The notes under the pieces: generated by a model | Told to the model about the DNA's origin: nothing | Database searches by the model: none | What the model saw: only the letters and a program-made list of their open reading frames with translations | NCBI GenBank assembly: GCA_029961685.1 | Contig: JARWKL010000005.1 | Span: forward strand, 5,834,501-5,898,500 | Direction of reading: 5' to 3' | Length of the DNA: 64,000 nucleotides | Origin: Aristolochia californica | Taxonomy: Eukaryota; Streptophyta; Magnoliopsida; Piperales; Aristolochiaceae | Program-made: the position numbers and the translations under genes | Shown: positions 11,973 through 21,783 of the stretch, piece by piece | Numbering within the stretch: position 1 is the first letter of the stretch | How the letters are laid out: each line of letters starts with the position of its first letter

Positions 11973-12877
11973 GCTATTCCGACTCCAACCGAGACTCGAG
12001 AGAGCCGGTTAGAGAACGTCAGCTCTGTTTCGTTCTTCGCCGGACGTTCCCTCCATCCGTCGGCTTCCAACCTTCGTCGCCGGCGTCGTCTCCACCTCCG
12101 GCCACTCTTGCCAACCTGAAGCCATTGATTTCTGGAAATTGCAGCACCCGTGAGAACGAGTTGCTGCCCGAGCGAGAGGAGGAAGAAGGGGAGTAATTCA
12201 TCATTATTGAATTTAATTTTTCATATAGTTTGAACTTAGGTTTTGAATGTTAATTGAATCTGATTTGATAATTAAGGTTTATTTAAGATTTGTTTTCTTG
12301 ATATTTGATTAAATTAGCTAATTAGGGTAAGATTATAATTGAGGTTGGATTTTGGTATTTTAATCCGATTTCTGTCTTTAACTTTAGGCGCCCGAGAGGG
12401 GCTAGATGCAAGGATTGAGAATCCGGATCCGTGGTTACGTGGCGCTCGAGAGAGGCACGAATCACGGTAAAAGCCAAAGTTGATAATTTTAGCATCATCA
12501 CAATAGGAAATTGATTCTCTGCTTTCTATTGTAATCCGATCTTTGTCATTAACTCTAGGCGCCCGAGAGGGGCTAGACGCAAGGAATGAGAAATCGGATT
12601 CGTGATTATGTGGCGCTCGAGAGAGGCACAAATCACGGTAAAATCCAGAGTTGATGTTTCTTGTTGTGCAAGTAGTTAATTAGATTATTGTTTGATAATT
12701 TAGGATATAATTAGTGTTTAGTTCAGATTAATTCATCATATTTGGTTAGGCTAGTTGACTGAAGAATACACAAAATTCAATCCTCCCTGTGGATATGACC
12801 CTCGCTTACCGCTAAATTACATGAACGATTCGTACGCTTGCGAGGTATTAAAGCCGATGTAACTAAATTCTACATCA
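11973..12877 (+). mobile_element. Ty3-like LTR, 5'-truncated
   Basis: The 3' part of the same LTR in plus orientation, starting at GCTATTCCGACTCC and ending with the terminus TACATCA at 12877. It contains the same internal tandem duplication as 9669-11265 because it is the mirror arm. It is followed by CTAACTGCTGCC, the mirror of the left flank. Confidence 0.75.
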
Positions 12878-13420
12878 CTAACTGCTGCCAAGACTTTACT
12901 TTGCTGGTAATTTTTCCATTTGCGGCCTGATTTCAGCTACAATTTCCATGACAAAGGAGTCTTGGGACTTGGCTCACTGTAGCATGGATTATTGTACAGT
13001 AGAATGCTCATTGTGAGTTTCTTCGTCCCTCTTCTTTTCATCTTTCTTTTGTTTGTAAGACTGAAGGGAGCTCTTAGATTTGACAAAGATTCAATTATTG
13101 AATGAATAAAGATAATTATCAAGTGATTTTTTGGGATTTCCTTTAAAGTTCAAAAGGCTGAACAGAAAAAGAAACAGGGAACCAAGGCAGCAAAGCAAGA
13201 GAAATGTATGGAGTAGGATATTTTGAAGTTAGAAGACTTTCTTTCGCCTATCTTTATGTTCTCTTTTTTCCTTAATGATTTTGTGACGCAACTTGTTTTC
13301 GACATAAAGGAGAGAAATTTTCACAACAAAGTATGAGGGGATGAATTGAACCACATTTTACATTGATTTAAGAGTAGTATTTATACACAATTTATAACAG
13401 AAACCTCTTCATCCAAAGGG
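12878..13420. repeat. Array flank module
   Basis: Mirror of 9136-9668: flank text beginning CTAACTGCTGCCAAGACTTT and an LTR-like stretch running toward the next RT fragment. The 61-codon frame at 12937-13122 recurs with the module but has no recognisable motif. No gene called. Confidence 0.65.
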
Positions 13421-13745
13421 TACAAAACATTCAACCTATGTCTACAAACTTCATAAAGTTGTTTATGGTCTCAAACAGGCTCCATGGGCTTGGTATCATA
13501 AACTGCATCAATTTTTTGTGGGTTCAGGTTTCAAGAATTTTCACTCTCATACTTCCCTATTTACTCTCAATATTGGCAAGCATGTTCTGTTTCTATTGGT
13601 GTATGTCAACAATATTATCATTACAGGTAATAGTGATGATCGTATTTCTCTTGAGCAAGATCCTTTCAGTTATTATCCGGATTTTATCCAGGCTCAAACA
13701 AGCTATTGCAAAACAACTCATTTCCCATCCAAAAACCTAAAGTAA
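13421..13745 (+). pseudogene. copia RT fragment with YVNN at a ghost unit
   Basis: The translation includes GSGFKNFHSHTSLFTLN and LLVYVNNIIITGNS. After CAACTCATTTCC (13714-13725) it joins directly to the MADS 3'-flank text CCAAAAACCTAAAGT, so the MADS promoter and gene are missing. Mirror of the ghost at about 8818. Confidence 0.7.
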
Positions 13746-15254
13746 ACCAGTAGAAATTGAATCAAAATGGACATCAGAATTAATCGACCTATCTTTCACA
13801 AATTAAAACTTGTATAGGTACTGGGAAAGATTAATCTTGCTGACTAATAAGTTGTGGGCAGTCCTCTTCTACATAATTGCTCATTTTATTCATTTTATTC
13901 ACTTTAGGTCGAACAAGTGAAGATTATTTAATCTCTATACATTTCTTAGTAGTGGTGCTGATGTGTCTAGGCAATACATGTATCACTACAGTGTCTATGT
14001 ATTCATTAACTGGTTGACCAGAAGAAATCATGTAGCCATCCTTGAATTTCATAGATTTGGCATGATAGGCACCTCACCATCGCAGTTGTAAATAATTGAA
14101 GTTTTTTCTCATTTCAGACATGTTAGAAAATATACCATAAATTTCTAAAAAGATAGGAGATAGAGTTTCCATCATCCGGACATCAAACTTGACAAATGGT
14201 TAATTAGTGGTTGCATTAGTCTAGAAAAACAAATGTCATTCTAAACCAAGGGTCATATTGTTATTTCGTTAAAACCTTTTTATTTTGAAAGACTATATAT
14301 CTATCTATTTCTAGCTATATATCCATATTGTCTAATCTAATATATACGTTAATGGAGCAGGGGTCAAGTTTTTCTCAGAAACTAGCTGAGATGGCAAATG
14401 CTCCCTGCCCCCTCAGCCTCTTAAACAAACGGGAGTCGAAAGATAAGAGGAAGAGAAGCTCGTAGAGAAAATCGATATTGTTAGACGGAAATCCATATTT
14501 TGGCACTATCTTCCTCAAAGAATCTCGATGCATGTCCAAAGGTGAATGAGGATTTTTATAGTAGAACGCTCTATGGAGGAGCAAATGAAGATAAAGACAT
14601 CTCATGACATCAGTAATCCTCAATCCCCTTTAATTCTGGTAGCATATGCCAAATATTTTGCTAGCTACTAGGATTTTTTCGATCGAGGCGCGCAGTCAAG
14701 CAAGCTTGAGCAATTTGACTCTTGCCTAACTGCTGCCAAGACTTTACTTTGCTGGTAATTTTTCCAATTGCGGCCTGATTTCAGCTACAATTTCCATGAC
14801 AAAGAAGTCTTGGGACTTGGCTCACTGTAGCATGGATTATTGTACAATAGAATGCTCGTTGTGAGTTCCTTCGTCCCTCTTCTTTTCATCTTTCTTTTGT
14901 TTGTAAGACTGAAGGGAACTCTTAGATTTGACAAAGATTCAATTATTGAATGAATAAAGACAATTATCAAGTGATTTTTTGGGATTTCCTTTAAAGTTCA
15001 AAAGGCTGAACAGAAAAAGAAACAGGGAACCAAGGCAGCAAAGCAAGAGAAATGTACGGAGTAGGATATTTTGAAGTAAGAAGACTTTCTTTCGCCTCTC
15101 TTTATGTTCTCTTTTTTCCTTAATGATTTTGTTATGCAACTTGTTTTCGACATAAAGGAGAAAATTTTTCTCAACAAAGTATGAGAGGATGAATTGAACC
15201 ACATTTTACATTGATTTAAGAGTAGTATTTATACACAATTTATAATAGAAATCT
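13746..15254 (+). repeat. Array flank module (right arm)
   Basis: MADS 3'-flank text, the region carrying the 82-codon frame on the minus strand, then the flank and LTR-like stretch up to the next RT fragment. This is the complete module order seen again at 61184-62964. No gene besides the 82-codon frame. Confidence 0.7.
14375..14605 (-). CDS. Conserved hypothetical ORF, array module
   Basis: Second copy of the 82-codon frame (open to 14623), mirror of 7937-8167 with one residue changed (Asn for Asp in FPSNDIDFLYE). No indel and no stop. Function unknown. Confidence 0.3.
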   Translation of the reverse strand: MRCLYLHLLLHRAFYYKNPHSPLDMHRDSLRKIVPKYGFPSNNIDFLYELLFLLSFDSRLFKRLRGQGAFAISASF

Positions 15255-15599
15255 CTTCATCCAATGGGTACAAAACATCCAACCTATGTCTACAAACTTC
15301 ATAAAGTTGTATATGGTCTCAAACAAGCTCCACGGGCTTGGTATCATTGCCTGCATCAATTTCTTGTGGGTTCAACTTTCAAGAATTTTCACTCTCATAC
15401 TTCCCTATTTACAATCAATACTGGCAAGCATGTTCCCTTTCTATTGGTGTATGTCAACAATATTATCATTACTGGTAATAGTGATGATCATATTTCTCTT
15501 GAGCAAGATCCTGTCAGTTATTATCCGGATTTTAACAAGGCTCAAACAAGCTACTGCAAGACAACTCGTTTCCTACTGAAAGACGACCCGACTTCCTAG
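15255..15599 (+). pseudogene. copia RT fragment, longest open copy
   Basis: The cleanest RT fragment: 111 codons from an ATG at 15264, reading MGTKHPTYVYKLHKVVYGLK, then KQAPRAWYHCLHQFLVG and LLVYVNNIIITGNS. KQAPRAW is intact but the YVDD catalytic pair is NN. From SLEQDPVSYYPDF onward the frame runs into sequence shared with the MADS promoter of the intact genes, so the C-terminus is not retroelement. It is not an active polymerase. Confidence 0.7.
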
Positions 15600-15728
15600 A
15601 TTTTTTATCAGACAAAATAAATGAAATAAAAATTAAATTTTTTTTGCGTCTTTATAAAGAAATCAGTTGTTTCTTTAACAGAGAGAAATTTTCAGCGAGA
15701 GCAGAGAAAGAAAAAAAGTGAAAGAATG
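15600..15728 (+). promoter_or_regulatory. MADS promoter-proximal region and leader
   Basis: Matches the 130 bp before the other MADS ATGs: ATTTTTTATCAGACAAAATA, then TTTCTTTAACAGAGAGAAAT and AGAGAAAGAAAAAAAGTGAA up to AATGG at 15724-15728. TTTCTTTAACAG could be a 3' splice acceptor of a leader intron. The gene it belongs to is split by the insertion that begins at 15729. Confidence 0.4.
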
Positions 15729-15949
15729 GTCATTTTACAAAGCTATAAGGTTTAGCTTTTGTTTGATTTTCTTGATCTTGCATCTAAGGTTGTAGATGAG
15801 ATCAGTATATCTTTCCCGATAATAGTAATACCATACCATTGCTGGGATTGTATTATCTTCTGGTTGAAGAATATTTCATTGAAGTAAAGCGAGGTCAAGG
15901 CTTTCTCTTTTTAATTTTAAATGATCTAAAAGTTTCTTTTTATAGATAA

Positions 15950-16352
15950 TTCGGGTGTCCAAGGTGTAAAAGGTGTTTTATACCTTGACGGACCTGGAGA
16001 ACCTAGACGTTCTTTTGAACCTAGATGTTCTTTTAATGTTAAGACTTCTATTAAAAGTTCTTGCATTTTATCTTTGTTTAGATTATCTAAACTTTGTTTT
16101 AGTTCTGTTAATTATTTGAAGAAAATAGGACTATTTCCATGGTCAATCTTTTCTAGAATATTTTCTAGGATGTTTTGACACTTTATTATTTATCTTTGTT
16201 TATGTTCATCATAGAGGAAATTTATTTTCTATTGGAGATTCTAAACAGTTTTTTCTAACCGATTAAGGGTCTTACCATAAGACTCTAAGGTTTGATTGGA
16301 ATATGTGACAATGTCACTATTTCCTATTGATGGGCCTAAGGCTTTATATGGG
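15950..16352 (-). pseudogene. Broken viral coding remnant
   Basis: In the frame following the short ORF, readable pieces such as MAHNPYKALGPSIGNS and a Lys/Glu/Leu-rich stretch (DNLNKDKMQELLIEVLTLKE) alternate with at least three stops. The latter looks like a coiled coil. It may be the linker downstream of the movement domain in a viral polyprotein, but no diagnostic motif survives. Confidence 0.3.
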
Positions 16353-16625
16353 TTATGTGCCATCATCGATGTGAAGAGGAACATAAGCATACAACCTTGG
16401 GTTTCCTATTCCTTCGAAACAGGAACTGTTTGAGGTTCTACTTGTTGAGGTAGAGGGCCTATCCTGTTCGATGGAAAAACTGGATCTAGTGTTTGTGATC
16501 ACTAGTTTTCCTTCTATCTCCTTTATGGTTTTTCGGGAGAGGAGAACGTGGCTGGGTGCCAAAAGTTGGACTACCCATTCTGTTGGCCATGTTAACTCTC
16601 TGGGGTCGAGTTCTTCAATGGTCAA
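16353..16625 (-). pseudogene. Viral polyprotein fragment, downstream of MP-like frame
   Basis: A 90-codon frame with LTWPTEWVVQLLAPSHVLLS and a Ser/Thr-rich stretch (RPSTSTSRTSNSS). No catalytic motif is visible. It follows the movement-protein-like frame on the same strand after an 80-bp gap containing a stop, so it was probably continuous with it. Assigned by position only. Confidence 0.35.
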
Positions 16626-16706
16626 GTTATCAGAATAACCAATATTTTTGGCTAATTCTGTGAGTTTCTTTGAATCTTTAACTGGAACCTTTCCAGTTTT
16701 GATTCC

Positions 16707-17309
16707 TCAGGCTACTATGCATACAAGTATGCGCATAATTCTTCTTCCTGGTTGAATTCCATTTTTCGACCAGTAATCTGTATAGATTTTTAGGGACAAG
16801 TTATCTTGGATGTGCCTGTCTTTTAAATCTATTTGTAGATTGGGCCATGTTGTAAAGGATATTGGGCCTAATCCAAAGTTAGCTCTAACTCCTCCGAGTA
16901 GGGCTTTTTCAAAATTATTCTTCACAGAGTTATCTACTATAGCTGCTATGAAGGGTAAATTCTGATTGATTCGTATTAAAGGGTCTAATCCTATAAGAAC
17001 TAGTCTATAATGGACATATTTAAATCTTTTTAGCTTAGCTAAGTCAGATTCACTTAATAATCTGTAGCAGAAGGTACTTGAGTCGGTATCCTGTATTTCT
17101 ACAGATAGTTCCTTTTGGAAGACGAAGAATTTCTTTTGGAACTCAATCCAATCTTTGTTGTAGACTTCAGATATCCTAGGGATACTTATTGTCCACTTTT
17201 GTCCATCCTGCATAAGATTAGGATGTTCATCGTATTTTCCCTGTCTTTCATGATGTATATGAACACTATTTTGGAGAGAAGTACATTCTATTCCTATTTC
17301 TTCAGACAT
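16707..17309 (-). pseudogene. 30K-type movement-protein-like fragment
   Basis: A 200-codon frame. Residues about 95-180 carry the beta-strand-rich pattern of plant-virus 30K movement proteins: HYRLVLIGLDPLIRIN, then IAAIVDNSVKN, ALLGGVRANFGLGPISF and TWPNLQIDL. In intact viruses this domain forms tubules at plasmodesmata for cell-to-cell spread. The ATG at 17309 overlaps the stop of the upstream frame in ATGTCTGA. The frame ends in a stop where homologues normally continue, so it is truncated. Family assignment rests on pattern recognition only; another caulimovirid structural region is possible. Confidence 0.45.
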
Positions 17310-17511
17310 TTAGGAATTTTAGATGAGTTGAGGTCTGTTCTAATTTTTGGAACAAGATTTCAATCAGTCGTTCCAATTGATACAAAGTGATGAAAGGCGA
17401 GATGTGTTGTATAACTAATTCCCTTAATTCATGATTTTGAGTTAAGGAACAGATGTCTCGTATAAGACGATCTCTATCTGTTCCTTGATGAGATTTTACA
17501 AAAGCTAGAGA
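17302..17511 (-). pseudogene. Upstream viral frame, truncated by MADS junction
   Basis: About 69 codons of helical, Leu-rich sequence (HELRELVIQHISPFITLY) ending at TGA 17304-17302 inside the start of the next frame. Its 5' part is missing because the block ends at the MADS junction; the open frame runs on into antisense MADS sequence, which is not part of it. Function not recognisable. Confidence 0.35.
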
Positions 17512-18087
17512 AAGGTGGAGATGAAGAAGATTGAGAATCGACAAGCTTTGCAAGTCACCTTCTCCAAGCGGAAGAAGGGACCGTTCAAGAAAGCTGAGCA
17601 ACTCTCCCTTCTAACCGGCGCTTCCATCCTCATCGTTGCCTTCTCTCCCGCCGGCACGCCCTTTGTCTTCGGAGACGAGGGTTTGTTGCAACGCTATCTC
17701 GAAGGCGAGACGAACATCCCAAATGCGGTGGAAGACGAAGAGCATTTCTCCTAGGACAACATCGACTTGGAGCAATGCACCGTTGATGAGCTCGAGCTTT
17801 TGATCGCCAATATGGAGGAGGAACAAGCCACAATACTGGAGCTCGCAGACGAATTGAATGCGACCAAGCCGGCCTTAGGGCAACAGTTGACGTTGGAGGC
17901 TGCACCTGCTGCTGTAATTGACGGAGTGGAGGCTACCCAACTGCATCACGATCTTGAGATATTTCTTATGGATACCGAAGAAGAAGGAAATACCTCATCC
18001 GAGATTTCACTACCATCGGAAGATTTCTTTAATGATTTGCCGCCACTGAATGTCTTCGACTACTACCTGGATTCATTCCTGCGTTGA
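17512..18087 (+). pseudogene. M-type MADS gene, split and with nonsense
   Basis: MADS-box copy resuming at codon 9 or so (LEMKKIENRQALQ...), with the MADS domain through FVFGDEGLLQRYLEGE. A TAG at 17752-17754 replaces the Leu of VSLDNID, and the frame continues to TGA 18085-18087 (ends YYLDSFLR). Initiator codons and promoter lie 1.8 kb upstream beyond the pararetrovirus-like block. The body otherwise keeps frame, so inactivation looks fairly recent. It lacks the two stops shared by the 39862 and 63427 copies. Confidence 0.85.
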
Positions 18088-19907
18088 TGTTGGTTTTTTT
18101 AAATTTTTATACTGTTTGAATGCTCACCATTTATGGGTTCTGGCACTGTATTTATGTGTTTGACACATTTGGTTTTTTATTTTGTAGAGAGATGATTATA
18201 CTTATTCTAATTAATTGACTCTCAAAACTCTCTTTGGGATTGAATAATAATTCTTGCTCATTTTCGGGAAATTTTCTCCCTCTTTCACCGTTTACTTCCT
18301 CTTTAATGCATTTACTTCATGGCAGCTTGTGTATTGGGAGTGGATGAAGGTTTCTGTAAATCTCTTGCCCGTCTGGAGACTAGAAGAGATGTAAATTAGT
18401 TTATATTTTTCTTAAATCAAAGGTAGAAGACGATTATTAACCCTAAAACCTATCCAAAAATCTAAAGTCCAACACTAGAAATTGCATCAAAATGGACACC
18501 AGAAATAATCGACCTATCTTGCACAAATTAAAACTTGTATAGGTACTGGGAAAGATCTGGACAACCAAATTCATCCCAGTTCTGAATCCGAGACAATCAC
18601 CGGATTCAGATTGCGGGACCCCTATTGAGGAGAACCGAAAACTTAATCCTTCGTAATTGTAAACAACAATTCATGTTTTTTCTCATTTCAGACGTGTCAG
18701 AAAATATACCATAAATTACAGAAAATACAGGAGATAAGAGCTTCATCTTCCTGACATCAGCTATGGCAAATGGTTAATTAGTGGTTGCATTAGTCTAGAA
18801 AAAAAAAGACAATGTAAAGTTGAAGATATTTCTGTACAAAAAGGATTTTCTTTTTCTTTTTTCTCCTAGAACAGATGAGAATGCCTTGAGGATAGCTGCA
18901 GCTTCTACCAAATACCAAAGACATGGCATTGGTGTTATACAGAGTGAGCATCATAAAGACCAAAAACCCTGGGTTTGGGTTTTGGGTGGGTGAAGAAAAC
19001 ACCCATATCTATTCAAACACCCACTCTGAATAATCTCCTTGACTCCACCATCACGAGCATGATGAGGTACATAAATGAAAATTGGTCAATGGATCTCCTT
19101 GAGGAACTCCCTCAAAATTTTCAAGATGTAATTTTTACTGTCTTTGGACATACATTAAGGAATTCCTACGAGGTGAGGATACGAGACCTCACCATGTCAC
19201 AGAGAGGACATGGAAATAGTGACTCATGTTTTGAATCCCAAGAAGGGAACCTTCTCTCGGCTCACCACTACTGATATTTTCTGGTTGATGACTATCTTCT
19301 AGAGGGTCCCTCTGGATTATGGATATTTCATGGCCGATAGGATGGCCGATATAGTTGTTAACTCAAAGGCGGGCATTCTACTATTTGCACAAGAGATTAC
19401 CATCACCCTTCTCCAGAGTGGCATAGACCTCTCGGATGAGGTTTCTATGGACATGACAAGGAAGATGTCCATAAAGAGAAATCAAAGTTGGAAATTTTTG
19501 GATTTGTCAAGTGGTGTGGACAGTGGATTCATTAAGAAAATATATCCAAGGAGAAAACCCACAATAAGCCACTTCAAGAGACGAGATGAGTCTCGAGCCT
19601 CTCGAGGAACAATAAGAATTTGCAAAGGGGAAAAGAATGGAAGAGGGTGCATCACCGTCTACTGATCAACTCTCTACTCTTGTAGAAGTCATCGATGATG
19701 TTCGACTTACTCAAGTAACAATTATTTCCCGCCATGACAAGACAACACGACTGCAAATGATGGAGCAGCAGTTTGACATCATCCTCAGTCGACTTCCGCC
19801 TTCATCCTAGTTGACCATAGGATCCACCCTTTTTTTTCCTCCCGTGTACATGAGGATACTTATATGTTTTTCGTTTGATACTTGTACACATTTTGTAATC
19901 ATTGGAA
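18088..19907 (+). repeat. MADS 3' flank, type-B module
   Basis: 3' flank beginning TGTTGG...TATACTGTTTGAATGCTC, then a module found again at 29885-31407 and 40401-41590. After about 18550 it differs from the 82-codon-frame module. Several mid-sized frames (18975-19274, 19330-19665) are broken in the sister copy, so I do not call them. The last 270 bp hold a 57-codon frame intact in both full copies. It ends at CTTCTTTCTAGCG, where satellite begins. Confidence 0.65.
19637..19810 (+). CDS. Small hypothetical ORF (57 aa)
   Basis: Starts MEEGASPSTDQLSTLVEVID and ends QQFDIILSRLPPSS, stop TAG. The sister copy at 31131-31304 has the same length with only substitutions. The acidic start and amphipathic middle resemble the N-terminus of a retroelement gag or a short coiled coil, but no domain is recognisable. 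It could equally be the surviving end of a larger decayed gene. Confidence 0.25.
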   Translation: MEEGASPSTDQLSTLVEVIDDVRLTQVTIISRHDKTTRLQMMEQQFDIILSRLPPSS

Positions 19908-20010
19908 CTTCTTTCTAGCGTACGAAAGTGTAAAATTCATAAAAGCACTTTGAATCAAAAGGCACATGCAGATAAAAATAAAATCTTAGTTTATTTTAGA
20001 TAGTTTGATT
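19908..20010 (+). repeat. Partial satellite monomer 5' of copia copy 3
   Basis: First 100 bp of a monomer (TCTTTCTAGCGTACGAAAG through TTTAGATAGTTTGATT). It is interrupted at TGATT (20006-20010) by the copia LTR, so the element inserted into satellite. Confidence 0.85.
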
Positions 20011-20191
20011 TGTTAATGTAAATATGTATATGTAAAGGGGCATACTTGTCTTTATCGTTTGTCCAAAGGTATACATGTAAATTCCCCTCTTCCTTTTTGA
20101 ATAGGGTTTCTGATGAACCCGTCAGCTACTTTGTATTTTCGGGATTCTGAGTTTCATAAGGAAAAACTCTCTAAAATCAGAGAGATTTACA
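20011..20191 (+). mobile_element. copia 5' LTR
   Basis: A 181-bp LTR, TGTTAATG...GATTTACA, flanked on the left by the 5-bp target site TGATT. It is followed at 20192-20205 by TGGTATCAAAGCGG, a primer-binding site for initiator tRNA-Met. The LTR is short for a copia element. Confidence 0.85.
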
Positions 20192-20811
20192 TGGTATCAA
20201 AGCGGAAAATTGAGCGATTTTGCTTCGATTTTGCAGTCTAAGTTGATTTAGTTGTTCTCGCACTAGAAATGTTTTTTGTTTTGCTCGATTTGCGCTCGTT
20301 CTGCTCGTCTGCAGTTTTCGCGCCGCTCATCTGCTCCTTGTCCGGTGATCTCTGGTGCTTGAAGACGCCTCGCCGCCCCGTAAAAGCTCTGTTGTTGGTT
20401 GAATCGATGTTTTGGTGTCATCCGAGGTCGGTTCCCCTCTATTTCTGCGTTATTTGTGGTTTGTATTACTTTGTTTTGTCGACTTATGGTGCTAGCTTGT
20501 GTGGTCTCTATCTATGGAGAGCATTACGGGCTCACGGGATTCTAAGAATCCTTCTGTTGGTTTACTGTTGAAGTTTATTGATTTCAGAGTTTTGGAGTGG
20601 GTTTGGACAGTAGCTCTATGTGGTTGTTTGAAGTTCTCGTGTTTCTATTTTTTTGAGAAAGTGTGGTATAGATTGGTGTTTGTGAGGGAGGTTGATTATA
20701 GTGGCTGGGTTAAGAGTTGGTTTTGGTCTTGTCACTGCCTGCTCGTGAATCCTGACTGGTGCAACCATCTTCTATTGCTTGTGGCACTTTTGCTATTGGA
20801 CTTATAGTTTT

Positions 20812-21783
20812 ACGGATTCAATTAGTCATGATTTGAAGGTTATCTTTGTCCGGTTAAATGGGAGTAATTACTCTCTTTGGAAGTTTGTCATGCGAAATTT
20901 TTTAGTTGGAAAAGACTTGTGGGATTACATTGATGGACAAATCACTGCTCTAGAACCTACATCCACTGACTTCATCACTTGGATCAACAACTCCGTGGAT
21001 CCGTCTATCAGTTTGCAACTTTTGAAGTATAAGACTACAAAAGAAATATGGGACTATTTGGAAACTCTGTATTAACAGACAAACTTTGCCAAAAGGTATC
21101 AGATTGAGACAGAACTGCGGTCCGCTAAGCAAGGTGATCGTACAATTCAAGAATTCTACTCCTTTATGACACCTTTGTGGGATCAACTATATATGATGGA
21201 TCCACCCTCCTTTCGGAAGCTCCCTGAATACACCAATGCATATGATGATCGCAAGCTTACCAATTTTCTTATGGCTCTTCGCAGTGATTTTGAACTGATA
21301 ACAGGATTTATGATCCATAGAGCTCCGCTACCCACCTTGTCTACAGCTGTATCTGAATTGTTGGCTGAAGAAACATGGTTGAGGTCTTTGGGTGGGCTTT
21401 CTTCCAGTAAGACATCATCACCTGATATGTCACAGGTACTTGGTTCTGGAACACACTCTCATACTCATCAGTCATCAGGGAAGCCTAAAGTGCCAGTTCC
21501 ACAATATGAATGTTCCTACTGTCATGGTAAAGGTCATTGGAAACACCAGTGCCCCTCATTGCAAAGCAACAATAAAAATCAAGGCAATTTCAAACCTACA
21601 CAACATCATGCCTCTAGTCGTCAACATCAAGGCCATTTCAAATCAGCACCACATCGTATCTTTAGTCGTCCACCACCACATAGATGTTTTCGTCCATCTG
21701 CTGCCATTGGATCTTTGGATTATTCAGATGCATCTTTTGCACCAGCTCCCCCCAGCATTCTACGCCTGATCTCTCATCATTAG
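20812..21783 (+). pseudogene. copia gag, degraded
   Basis: The start codon is ACG where copy 5 has ATG (MDSISLDLKVI). The N-terminal gag motif LNGSNYSLWKF is present. About 39 bp are missing after TSTDFI compared with copy 5, and TAA at 21073-21075 replaces the Glu of LYEQ. The second half (21166-21783) keeps the zinc knuckle CSYCHGKGHWKHQC and the His/Gln-rich tail, ending ISHH-stop after the six-C run at about 21748. Confidence 0.8.

Larger units (their letters stand above)
11973..15727. repeat. Right arm of giant inverted repeat
   Basis: Reverse complement of 6820-10576. The arm stops at the MADS leader because a pararetrovirus-like fragment was inserted there. Pairing with the left arm resumes at 17512 for about 80 bp, so the palindrome predates, or included, an intact MADS 5' end on the right arm. 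Confidence 0.9.
15729..17511 (-). mobile_element. Endogenous pararetrovirus-like fragment
   Basis: A 1.8-kb foreign block that interrupts a MADS copy between AATGG and GGAGATGAAG and replaces the first few codons. Nothing else in the window matches it. On the minus strand it holds two consecutive frames overlapping by ATGTCTGA, a movement-protein-like frame, a short downstream frame and a stop-filled remainder with charged, heptad-like residues. Compact overlapping frames and the 30K-like domain suggest Caulimoviridae-type integrated viral DNA. No LTRs or target duplication are visible. Incomplete and broken, so not infectious. Confidence 0.5.

Noticed and set aside
11789..12196. 135-codon frame crossing the palindrome centre
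   Set aside because: Spans Ty3-like internal DNA and LTR sequence joined by rearrangement; Arg/Pro-rich translation reflects GC-rich LTR composition.
6724..15727. Inverted repeat considered as a DNA transposon with long terminal inverted repeats
   Set aside because: Arms contain ordinary array modules, no transposase in the spacer, and no target-site duplication at the outer ends.
19330..19665. 111-codon frame starting MADRMADIVVNS
   Set aside because: Broken by small indels in the sister copy at about 30830-31110, so no sign of constraint.
20192..20205. Match to tRNA-Met 3' end, possible tRNA gene
   Set aside because: Only the primer-binding-site length is present, directly after the LTR; no cloverleaf.
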